Source: Quillaja saponaria
Lineage: Eukaryota > Streptophyta > Magnoliopsida > Fabales > Quillajaceae
Length of the DNA: 64,000 nucleotides
Direction of reading: 5' to 3'
Assembly (NCBI GenBank): GCA_029379385.1
Contig: CM055609.1
Location: 6,014,001-6,078,000, forward strand
In this document: piece after piece, positions 34,796-46,134 of the stretch
Layout of the letters: the number at the start of each line of letters is the position of its first letter
How positions within the stretch are numbered: position 1 is the stretch's first letter
The notes under the pieces: model-generated
Seen by the model: the letters and a program-made list of their open reading frames with translations, nothing else
The model's database searches: none
Told to the model about the DNA's origin: nothing
Made by a program: the position numbers and the translations under genes

Positions 34796-35416
34796 AACGC
34801 ACTAGGCAACTCGGAGTTACATATAATAATGTATCTCCCTCCCCACATCCACCCAAGGGGGACCAAATAAGAAAGTGGGTGTTTTTTCAAAAACAAAATT
34901 ATCCTTCTTTTTTGAGGGGTTGGGGCTTTTTTAGGTAATAGTTAACATATTTTGTTCCAAATAATCTAAGAATGCAATTTTAGTTTAAATTGGTGCTATT
35001 ATTGAGAAGAGAAGCTTTTCACATTTACTGAAAAAGGGAAGATCTATTAGGATCCCGTTCAGCTCCAGGAATAGCTTTCGTTTTCCATGTTTAAATGGTT
35101 AAACATTGTTCTTCTTCTGATAATTCAGCCAAAGCTTCTTGAAGCGTTATTTATATGAAATTCCAAAAAATTGTAAGTGGCAGTCTGGTGCATCAGAATA
35201 AACAAGACCCTTAATTTCACATTGAACCTTTTCTGACCGAACTTACGTCACCTAAGCATCTGATCTAGCTTAGCAAGGGGGTGATGGGGACCATGAATGA
35301 AACATGAACTATTATTATTTTTTGTTGTTAGCTGCCAAAGATAAACATGGAGCTTAGCATTATTTTTTATGATTTTATTTTCTTTAAGAAATTATAATGA
35401 ACTATTTTCACCAGTG

Positions 35417-38400
35417 ATGGCATTGACTGCTGTGGAGAAGCTGAAACAAGAGGTGCTGGATTGGATAAAAAGGGACCAAGTGTCAATAATTGTACTTGTT
35501 GGGGAAGCTGGAGTAGGGAAAACGTGGATAACGAGATGCATTAGTGATCTTGTGGAAAGGGAAGGCTTATCTTATCAGACTCTTTGGATGTCATTCTTAT
35601 ATGAAGAAGAATGTGACTTGCCGTCTTTTCTGGAGAGCATAGCTCATCAATTGTTCATACTTTCAAATGAGTGCGAAGAGGAAATTGAAGATGAAAAGAA
35701 GGAAAAGGAACAGCCACTGAAGACCTTGGAAGAGAAGATATCAGATAGGCTTGATGAAATGATGTCTAAGATCCCCGAAAAGCAATTTATTCTGCTAATT
35801 CTTGATGGTGTCCCTGAGAAGAAAAAAGGAGAAGAAATTCTTTCCAAATTTAAATTCCTGCAGCGTCTGATGGACAAAAGGTTACTGAAGGTTTTAATGA
35901 GTACAAGAAACGATGAGGATGGTAGTGAGACCGAACCAAAAGAGTTTAAGATGATTCGTTTGGCTGATAGAGAGCTACAAAGATTATTGGAAGAAGGTGT
36001 TGGTGAAAATGTATCCAACTTTGATGAGTTTAAAACACAATTAGAAAATATTGCTCGGAAGAGTGAGAGCCTGCCAGCCGCAATAACAGTGATAGGAGGA
36101 GCATTGAAACACATTGGGCAGCATGACTCTGAGGATTGGACATTGGAAACTGCTGTGATAGATGCAGCAAGTGACATGATCCCGCTAATCCGTTGTGGAT
36201 ATGACATGTTGCCAAGCAATGATATGGCTCTGATCAACTGCTGTTTGCATAGCCTGAACTTCTTTTTCTTCAAACATGGTGGCATTCATTATAATCAGCT
36301 GATCATTTGCTGGATAATGGAGGGTTACTTTGATCATATTGATCGTATTGAGGAGGCTTATGAAGAGGGACATCGAGTCCTGATGGAGCTTATAACTCGT
36401 GGAATGCTGAAGATGCAAGAAGATAATGTTGTTATCATGGAGAAACTAGCAGCTGCAGTTTCTGCTGTTGTTGTAGAAGGGTCGGCACTGACTACTCCTA
36501 ATCGTCACCGAGACGGATTTCGTGGGATACCCAGTCTGGGATTGGCTAGTGTTTTTAAGAATACGGATTGGAGGGTTCTTGGGAGAATCAGAACTGGAGA
36601 TGGTATGATAAAGACTCCATCTGGTCCTGAAAGAATCAGAACAGATGGTATGATAAAGATTCTGTCTAGTCCTGAAAGATGGGAGAAGGTGTCCACTCTG
36701 CTGGTTGATGGAAGTCGTCTTAGGAGAGACCTTGACACATTTTTCCAAGCCATGCGAGGGCTTCAGTTTCTTGCAATTTTCAATCCCAGCTTCCAATCAC
36801 CTCCCAAATCCTTGTCTAAAATGAATGACCTTCATCTACTTGTTCTTAGAGGCTGTAGCTGGTTACAAAATACTGCTCAGATCTCTAAGCTTAAATCACT
36901 AATAACTCTTGAGATATCTGGTGCTACCTTCTTGGAGGAAGTTCCAGATGATCTTTTTCGGGAAATGTGCCACCTTCTTAGTCTTAACCTCTCTGGAACT
37001 CATATAAAGCTGCTGCCATCATCTTTTTGCAACCTCACTAAATTGCGTTGGCTCATCCTTAGAAATTGTTCTTGCTTGGAACTCCTACCAACGGTGATTG
37101 AAATGAAAGATCTTGAGGTAATTGATCTTTCTGGTGCTACCTCCTTGAAAACAATTCATGATAAAAAGTTGCAATCCCTCCCCAATCTTCGAATACTTGA
37201 TTTTTCACATACCAAAATAGCTAGCTTTCCATTTCTGCACAATCTTGAAGCACTCACTCGGGTTTCACTAAATGGATGTACAAGCTTACCTACTCTTCCT
37301 GCTCCAAGATCTACTCTTCCTGCTCCAAGATCATCACCCTCTATCCAAATTCTTGATGTTTCAGGTGCCTCTTCATTAATTGAAATCCGAAAAGGATCCT
37401 TAGAGAGCCTCAAAATTCTCGATTTTTCTAAAACTAAAGTAAAAAAGTTATCTTTCACCATTCCCAACCTTTCTAGTTTACATATGAGAGGTTGTTCTGA
37501 GCTGAAAACACTGCCAAGCATAAAACTAGCTCGTGACCTGGAGTTACTTGATGCCTCTGATGCTTGTAATTTAGCCGAGATTGAGGATAAATCTTTTGAA
37601 CATCTGAAACATCTCTGTCAGCTTGACCTTTCAAACACCAAAATTAAGATTCTACCATCCATATCCAATCTTGCCAACCTTCGGAGACTGTTGCTGAATG
37701 GTTGCAAATTGGAGAAGTTACCAAAATTAGAAGGACTTACACGACTTGAGGTACTTAATCTTTCCGGAAACTCTGGTTTGGTCAAAATAGAAGATGAATC
37801 CTTTGAGCATCTGAGATTTCTTCGTCATCTTGATGTCTCTAACACCAAAGTTAAGATCCTACCATGCCTTTCAAACCTTGGTAACCTTCGTTTTCTTTAT
37901 TTAAGGGAATGTAAATTCCTAGAAAAGTTGCCAAAAATGGGAGGACTTACAAAACTTGAGGTCCTTGTTCTTTCAGGTTGTTGCACTTTGGCAATACTTG
38001 AAACTGAATCCTTTAAGAACATGTCTAGCCTTCGCACACTTGACCTCTCTGGTACTAACATAGAATGTCTACCATCTGAATCTCTTCCGAAGCTGGAGGA
38101 ACTCAATCTGAGTGGTGCTACCTCTTTTGGAGAAATAGGAGATAAATTCTTTGACTGTATGAATAATTTTCTAGTTCTTAACCTATCCAAAACCAAAGTG
38201 AGAGAATTACCATCCTTGACCAACCTCAGCAGCCTGAGGCAGCTTCTATTGAGAGATTGTGATTACTTGGAAAAGTTGCCAGCTTTGGATGATCTAAAAG
38301 GATTAGAGGTTCTTGATTTATCTGGGACCAAAATCAAAGAATTTCACTATGCAGTATCCATGTTTACTCGTCTGATAAGCCTTAATTTGCCAGACTTAGA

Positions 38401-39353
38401 GGGTGTTCAACTCCCGGAGGATCTAAATTGGGATGAATGTGGCATTTTAATGTGTGCAGTAGCTGACAAGATTTCTGAGGAGACTTTCGTTTGTGGCAGT
38501 GGTATCGCATTTTTGCAATTTTTGAAGAAAAATCCCAAATTATGGGAAAAGTACTTAGAGAGATTTTGCATCTCTATTTTCTCTCATGAGAAGAATAGCA
38601 AAAATCGAGATATTTATCTCCACAGAGAGGAACCTATTTTCAGAGACATCTACTTCCAGACCATCTCTTTTCCTGAAAAGTGTGTTCGGTATATCGAAAT
38701 ATGTGGCTTTGATAGTTTTCCTGCTGAAAAAGATATTAGACCTATTGGGGAAATCCTCAAGCAAGCTGAATACTTTGCTCTGACTGAAAATGCATTTATC
38801 CAGCGATTGGAAGATGTAGGTCAGGGCAATGTGGAGGCAATGAAAGGCTGTTGGCTCAAGAGCTGCCCAGAAATTAAGCACATATTTGTTAAAGAAAAGG
38901 CAGATGTGAAATTTGCAATGACTGCTGGAGATCCTAGGGGCATCTAACCTTCCCAAGTTGACAAGTATTTACAAAGAGAAAGTGCAATTTGAGGCCTTCG
39001 GAAACCTTAAACAGTTGTTTCTAGACTTTTGTCCACTGCTTGAATATGTTTTTTCTTCATCCCAGCTACCTAGCCTTGAAGTCCTGCAAGTCAAATTCTG
39101 TAATAGATTGAAGACAATATTTAGATGTGATGCATCAGCAGTCTGTCCATTGCAGAAGTTACATACACTGCTTCTATTGGAACTGCCAGAGTTAAAGAGC
39201 ATTGGGTTGCCAGATGTTAAGAGCTTTTCTGTTGTATTGCCTCAATTGACCAGACCCCCCAAAATTAGTGGTTGCCCAGAACTGGAGAAGTCAGGAGAAG
39301 CTCTCAAATTGAGAAATAGTTCCGATGAGATTTCTAAAGTTCAAGAAGTCTGA
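35417..39353 (+). CDS. NB-LRR disease resistance protein, At4g19050 type (one frameshift)
   Basis: NB-LRR proteins are intracellular immune receptors that bind ADP/ATP and oligomerise on activation. I chose the Met at 35417 (MALTAVEKLKQEVLDWI) because the family starts almost directly at the NB domain without TIR or long CC; an in-frame Met at 35369 is possible. The P-loop GEAGVGKT is at residues 29-36, kinase-2 LLILDGV at 126-132, an RNBS-B-like VLMSTRN at 159-165, and a GLPLA-like SLPAAI at 218-223. About 20 LRRs follow (residues ~430-1000; for example LRWLILRNCSCLELLP), then a C-terminal LRR region. At 38937-38940 a run of four g has one base too many: GDPRG stops at 38947, while GDPRASNLPKLTSIY continues open in the next frame to 39353. 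Kinase-2 has Asp-Gly instead of Asp-Asp, so activity may be atypical. Confidence 0.8.
36584..36676 (+). repeat. In-frame tandem duplication within the NB-LRR gene
   Basis: A 48-base unit (RIRTGDGMIKTPSGPE) is followed by a 45-base copy (RIRTDGMIKILSSPE). The duplication lies between the NB/winged-helix part and the LRRs and preserves frame. Confidence 0.85.
37292..37333 (+). repeat. In-frame 21-bp tandem duplication in the LRR region
   Basis: The unit 'actcttcctgctccaagat' plus two bases occurs twice, encoding TLPAPRS TLPAPRS. It lengthens one LRR. Confidence 0.9.
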
Positions 39354-41322
39354 TGCTGAACTGCTACCTTCAGAGAGTTCAAGATCATTATGTTTTTATT
39401 CCCTTATATGGAAATACCAAATTTGGGGAGTGAATTCCCAACTTAGGGAGTACATCAGTGTGAGATTCATGGGTTTGATTCCCCGACTCGATCAGGAGCA
39501 AACACTTGGAGCAGGTAGAAAAAACCATTTCATCCTTTATTTTCATGGATTTGCATAAAAAATAATTGATTCTAATAATTCAATCTTTTGGAAGTTCTAT
39601 ATTGAGTGAGGTAGTCAGAAATCACTAACTCATGACATTATTGACAATTCAGGGAAGTTGCATCAGTAGTGGTCCCTCTCAGGTTGTTGCCTCCAACTTC
39701 ACCACACTCTCCAGCAGCCGCCCAAGTCACATTCTGTGATGCATTTCTCGATGTATTCTGCAATGCTTTTTTCCCCATTAAGTTAGTTTGTCAATGTTCC
39801 TGTGCGTTCTTGAAGGTACTAAGCCAGTGTTTTGCTTATACTTGAAGCCCCTATATCTTCTCTTTCAGTTTGGTTCTTTTTTGTGGTTAATTTATAGTAA
39901 ATGATACCACAGTTGATGGTCTATTCTCCCAAGTTTCTTGTGGAATATAAATTCAGGATTTGCATTGCCAAAGTTGAATTTAGAAGCCTTTTGCTGGCCA
40001 TTCATAATGCTGCAAGGATATGCATTTCAGTTTTTTTTTTTTTTTTTTTTGGTCAGAATTGCTAATTTATACTTAAGCCTTCAACTTGAGTCATTACATT
40101 AATCATTAATGTTGTAGTCGGCTTAAGTCGCAAGAAATGGACTTTTGTTGAGGAATAGCTTTTTTCATCTGTTTTTTGGATTACAAACAGCATGAGGAAC
40201 ACTCTTAATAACGTTATTCTGTCAATGCTTTCTCGTATAACAAAATTTATTGAGTTTTCAGAGTTAGGTAATATATTAATGAGCTATAGCCTGTAATTCA
40301 GTTACTGTTTGTCATGGTTTTGTTCTAACTCCATAATCAAATTCTAGCTTGCATTAATCCATCATTTCCCATTTCTCAGTGTCTTGCATTTTCTAATTAA
40401 ATTTAGATATTCATAATCTTCACATTTACCACTATTGTTCAAGCTACTTTGAGACAGGATAATTAAGATAAAGGTTTCAACTCTTCAGAGATCTATTAGA
40501 ATGAATTCCGGAGGTTTTATCCCACAATCCTTTCATCATGTCAGGAATTTTTCCTTGCATAGAATTTGATTTTTTTTTTTTTTTTTTTTTGGTATTTTAT
40601 TAGTTAAAAGAATGTCCATATAATATGTATAGACGTAAAAATAAGCTCATCATAAAAAATTTTAAAAAAAAATTATTATAAGGTACACAAAACTGAGTAT
40701 ACTAAACAAAATTGTTCAGTGTCAAAGACTAGTTTTTAAAAAAATAATTGCACATCAATCTCGTCACCATCATTAACCTCCAAGAATTCTCTATAAGTCA
40801 CCCCGCCATATGCTTGAATGTCATCATCTTCATCCACAAACTCCCGTCGAAAGTGTACAGTGATATAGATTTGTTCAATTATAACACAATTTAATCATAT
40901 GTGAGAGATTAACTCAAAAAAATTATATTTAATTTTGAATTTGATATATTTTAGTTCTCACTCCAACATAACTCATGTTACATATTCATATTATATAAAT
41001 TTATATGATGAACATTTAATTTATTATTATCATTAAGAGATTTTTAGATTAAGTTGATTCTTAATTAATTAATTTATTTTAATATTTGGATAATAAATAA
41101 AAGAAAAAAATTTCTTTTCAGAATTCTTTCAAAATATTGAGAGATAAAAAAAAAATTTCCAGTATGATTCAACAAAGAATAAAAACTACTTTTAAGTACT
41201 CAGATAAGTTTTTTTTATTTAAAACAAAAAACAAAAAATCTAAAGAAAATGTTAACACCAAAACAAAGTGCAAAACTACTTGGTGAAAAAAATGAACTAG
41301 GCCCGTGCAGCAAACAGCGTTC
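39354..41322. other. Intergenic; 3' UTR of NB-LRR gene and poly-T tracts
   Basis: Poly-T runs lie at 40029-40051 and 40569-40590. On the minus strand, 40752-40854 is open and coding-like (see findings) but matches no family I know. AAATTTG-type repeats are only found further on (41437-41460). Confidence 0.4.
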
Positions 41323-44300
41323 ATGGCTTCTCGCTCACTGTTCCTGGCTCTCAGAAGGTAAGAACTACTCAAACCTCTCATTCTTCGTTGAATTTATCCG
41401 TAAAGAAGATGAAATTTCAACTTTTGAATTTCGCAATTTGAAATTTGAAATTTGAAATTTGCGTCGGAATCTCTAAAATACTGGAAATATTTACACTTAA
41501 TCCACACAGACTACACAGCTGGGTTTTCCAATTTCCTAATCCAAACAATCAAAGTTCAAATTATATCTTATTTCCTGCATTTTCTCAGCAATGTAGCTTA
41601 TTGTAGTTTTTTTTTAGTTGTCTTTATTGATGTAATTTTGCGTAAACCCTAGAAGATGCAGACACAATGGATTGGTCAACAACGATTTTCAGTCATCCAT
41701 TCGGGAAAGATTCAATCTTTCTAGATTTTTTTCTTCGGGTGCTCTTAGCAATGATTTTCTAGAACAGATTCCAAATTGTTTGGAAAATGATGACCTGAGG
41801 AGCAGAATTTTCAGGCTAAGGCTCCCTAAGCGGAGCGTCACAAACGTTCTTGAGAAATGGGTCAGTGATGGCAATCAAATTGCGATATCTGAGCTTCGGC
41901 AGATATCTAGAGAACTCAGAAAGTCTCAGCGTTTTAAGCATGCTCTTGAGGTATGTTTCTGTTTACTCTTGATTAGGTATACTAGCCTGTTTGGTTGCCA
42001 TGGAACTGATTAAAGATATAAAAGGATATGGAATTGGGGAATGCGGATGTTTTCTTCAGGATCTACGTGCAGTTTTAAGTTTTCTTGAGATTGTAAAATG
42101 GATAATCTTTCTTAAAAACAAATAAAGTAGGAAAATGAATCCTTGGCTAGGTTAACAACTAGTTTGTGAGAGTTGTTAGCAAAGATGAAGCCTGCTTTTG
42201 TAATTAGTTGGAACATGCTACTGAACTTTCTGGTGAGATGTTAATTTTGTTAGGCATTGTATGATTGTACTTCATGAACTAGTAGTTAAGGAAACTCAGA
42301 TTACTTGAAGACTAAAGGTGTTTCAATATACTTCTTTCTTTGATGTCCAACTTTTGAAGCGAGTGTTTGCCAGACTGCTTCTATTTGGCGTTGATGCATG
42401 GCTGTTTGAAACGTTAGGGCTCTAGTTTCAGTGTATGCTCCAGATAAAAATTATATCTATTCCTTGGTAAAAAAATAACAATAACTATCCAATGGAGGGA
42501 ATCAAAGAGGAAAAGGGGAAACAGAATTTTAGCAATTTCTCTTTGTTTTAGGGTTTCCATATGCAAAGATACAGGCCAATGAAGCCATTAGTTGGTTGGA
42601 ATTGTCTTGACTTTTGATTTGAAGGTGTGAATTACATACAAATGATGATGAATGAATTGATTTATTACATATTTACTTTTTTGAAGCACACTCTAAAATT
42701 TGACTTCCATCTCAGAACATTCATAATCTGCTAAAATGGCATAAAAGAAATGACATGTAAAGTGGGGCGAAAAACCAGTAATCTTGGGATGCATGACTCT
42801 TCTTACCTTCTACTTCAATTTTATCCAAAGTAATACTATAGTATATACATGGATAAATATCACTTCTTATTCACAAAAACTTAGAGAAAAATTGTATATC
42901 TGATACATGGCATGTAGGTCATACATACTGTTAAAATACTACTGCATGTAACACCGTAGAAATTGGCTTTCCGTGTATAAAAGTGAGTTACTAAAACAAA
43001 GAGTTATAGAACTATTAGACCAAAGGCTCATCCCTAATTTTGTTTATGTGATTTAGTGCAAACCAAAGTGAGGACCCACCTACACAAACAGGACTTCTTG
43101 ATTGCCTCTTCGATTTTTTTCCTATGATGTCCACATAGTCAATTTCTTTTAAGTTCTTTTATTTGTGGATCTCAAAGAAGAAAAATCAGATGTAGGATAT
43201 TCTCTCATGAACCTCTTGTTTTATTCTAGCTAGATTTGGACCTTCTGGCAGACATATAAGAAGCAATTTCAAGATTAAATGATCAACCATGTAGTTGCTT
43301 ATATGTTCATATGAGTCATATTATCCAAAATCTTTGAGGTTTATTGACAATTTCATGATACAGTTGAATGTGCTAGAATTGTTTACTTCTTACACTCAGC
43401 AATCTTGCTTCTGACTTCTGCACGGATCCATATTGTATTTCCTATATGCTTCTGAAATAACATGAAATTAATAATTTAAGATGAAATATCTGGTTGTGAT
43501 CAATTCATGTCTTAGATCTTTTCATGGTATAAGATGTGCACACCTTTAAATCTTTGCTACTTGTCTCAAGGGGTCTACACTCAACGCTTCAATTGATGCA
43601 TGTGCCCCTGAACTTAACTAATCCATGCTTGCAGATATCAGAATGGATGGTTACCCATGAGGAATGTGAGTTATCAGACTCTGATTATGCAGTTCGCATT
43701 GACTTGATGACAAAAGTTTTTGGCATTGATGCTGCAGAGCGCTACTTTGAAGGTCTACCTCTTACTGCCAAAACTAGTGAATCTTACGCCGCTCTCCTCC
43801 ACTCTTATGCTGGAGCTAAATTGACTGAAAAGGCCGAGGAACTTTATAAGGGGATAAAAGATTCAAACCTTTCCTTTGATGCTCTTATCTACAATGAAAT
43901 GATGACTCTCTTCATGTCAGTAGGGCAGGTGGAGAAGGTGCTATTAGTTGTTGAAGATCTGAAAAGGAAGAAGGTAGCACCAGATATCTTCACCTACAAC
44001 CTATGGATAAGTTCACATGCTGCTGCCCTAGATATTGATGAAGCCAGAAGGATACTTGATGAGATGAGCTGTGATCCTAGTTCAAATGAAAGTTGGGTGA
44101 GGTACATCAACCTCACAAATATATATATTACCACAGGTCATCTTCATAATGCTGACTCCAACTCACTTGTTGAAGTCGATAAAAGTATTACACAAAGAGA
44201 ATGGATAACATACGACTTCCTGATCATTCTTTATGCTGGGTTGGGAAATAAAGATAAAGTTGACCAGATATGGCAGTCACTGAGAATGACTAAGAAGAAA

Positions 44301-44525
44301 ATGACGAGCAGAAACTATATATGCATCCTTTCTTCATATCTGATGCTTGGGCATGTGAAGGAAGTAGGGGAAGCTATTGATCAATGGAAACATTCAACTA
44401 CCACAAACTTTGATACGCTTGCATGCAAAAGAGTCTTGGATGCATTTACAGACATTGGACTGACTGAAATAGCTAACAACTTCAGTATGCTTCTGATTCA
44501 GAAGAATTGTGATCTCCACAAATAG
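41323..44525 (+). CDS. Mitochondrial-type P-class pentatricopeptide repeat protein
   Basis: PPR proteins bind organellar RNA one base per repeat and act in its processing or translation. Three exons: 41323-41357, about 41653-41950 and 43635-44525, about 407 residues; phases agree (2, 0). Exon 1 encodes MASRSLFLALR and, with the Arg-rich start of exon 2 (RFNLSRFFSSG), looks like a mitochondrial presequence. Exon 2 has WVSDGNQIAISELRQISRELRKSQRFKHALE; exon 3 continues ISEWMVTHEECELSDSDYAVR. The pattern is that of At2g20710-like PPR proteins. Repeats follow, e.g. YNEMMTLFMSVGQVEKVLLVVEDLKRKKVAPDIFTYN (split here by function of helices). The exact exon 2 start (41653, 41656 or 41662) cannot be decided; all keep frame. 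The 1.7 kb second intron has no obvious insert. A broken copy of exons 1-2 lies at 16.3 kb. Confidence 0.8.
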
Positions 44526-45526
44526 TTGAAGCTGGAGTTCTGGTTAAAATGATAAATAGAGTTGTTATTCGGGATTAATGTCTTGGCATTGTAACATGGC
44601 AGATAAAATGTCAGTTGTCAGTAGATTTCTGTTGTTGTTCAGCTATCCTCCCTGATGACTAGATGCAGTATCTAAGGTGGTTCTATACTGCTTTCTTGAA
44701 TGTAAGCTTCCATGGCTTTCCTTTCATATTCACTTTTTGCTATCCAAGCTTATGGAAGTTATGTGGCATTGTTCACATTCTAGTTTCCATTAGTTTATAC
44801 TTCAAAATCGCAGAAAAAGGCCCACAATTTGCAATAAGCGAGTCCATTACATCACAGAAATTTTATTAGTTTCATTTACAGAAATAGAAAATTGTGAGAA
44901 TCATTCATCTTCAAGCTTCAAGAAATTCTGTGTTTTTATTGTATTCAGTGTGACTTCCTCAGGAATTGTGCTTGGTTTTCCAATATTGTATGTTTGTATA
45001 TATCATTATATTTAAATCTCTTTTCATGTTTTCACGTGGTATGTTGCATCTGCTCCTTTACCAAACTATGAACTGTGATTTCGTGAAGTCGTGAACGGCT
45101 AATCCTGGTGTTTGAAAACTTCTTAGTATTGACCCTTGGGAAAACTTTAATGTCCATCATTATTATTTTTGCTAAATTTACCAGGCAATGCTCTTTTTCT
45201 ACTTTTTGGTTGAACTGGCTATTTGTATTAGCTAGGTGCAAACGTGACATTCATTGCAATGAATGACTGAATGCAATGCAGTTGCTTTAATCACACGAAC
45301 CATGCTACTTTAGATTGGAGTCTACGCCGTTCACTTTTGAGTGAAGTACATTGAGCTTCTGAATCTCCAAATCCCAAATGAGACTCATGCTCGCCACCAT
45401 AAAATCTGGAGTGTCTTTTGGCAAAGGTAACTGAAGCTAACTTCATTTGTAATCTAAAAGAAAGTCTTTACTACATTGATCTTTCTCTTTCCTTTTTATG
45501 AAAATGAGATGGAAGAATAATACTAA
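44526..45526. other. Intergenic; 3' UTR of the PPR gene
   Basis: No gene was recognised. Short ORFs here lack coding features. Confidence 0.4.
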
Positions 45527-45530
45527 TAAT

Positions 45531-45940
45531 CAACAGAGCAAATATTATATATTAATTTGAATAAAAATATAAGCTTTTTAAGTTCACTATCTGTAATCTA
45601 TATCTTACTCCAATTTTCTAAATGTCACTTTTTGTTATATGATTTAGCATTGTATTTCTATCTCTAAGTGATCGCAACAAAAATTGACATTTAGAAAATT
45701 GGAGTAAGATGTAAATTATAGATAGTAAACTAAAAAGGTTATATTTTTATTCAAATTAGTATATAGTATTTGCTCTGTTGATTAATACTAATAACCAACA
45801 GAGCAAATACTATATACTAATTTGAATAAAAATATAAGCTTTTTAAGTTCACTATCTATATAATCTACATCTTACCCCAATTTTTTAAATGTTACTTTTT
45901 GTTGAATTATTTAGCATTGTATATCTGTCTGTGAGTGATC
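45531..45940. mobile_element. Fold-back MITE plus abutting half copy
   Basis: 45531-45627 ('caacagagcaaatattat'...) is an inverted copy of 45686-45780, giving near 95-base arms around a 58-base spacer. The sequence 45796-45940 repeats the left arm and spacer in direct orientation, ending near 'gtgagtgatc'. 'aatactaata' flanks both sides of the full element and may be the target duplication. There is no ORF. Confidence 0.75.
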
Positions 45941-46134
45941 CAACTCAATTTGAACAACTTTTTAGCTTTCTTAATAATTTTTAGCATGCCTCATTTGCAG
46001 TAGAAAATTAATGAGGAATTGAAATCAGAAACGTAAAACCCACATCATCTTCGACTTTCCTCTAAAGAAAACCCAAATCAGGAACATAAAACATAGAGAG
46101 AGCAATTCAACTCAAAGCTTGTAGCTTCATCACC

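Noticed and set aside
35647..36285. Minus-strand 212-codon open frame
   Set aside because: It lies opposite the NB domain of the NB-LRR gene; the Ser/Leu-rich composition is the usual antisense shadow of Glu/Lys-rich coding sequence.
41437..41460. AAATTTG short tandem repeat suspected as CRISPR-like
   Set aside because: It is a simple 7-base microsatellite in a plant intron with no spacers.
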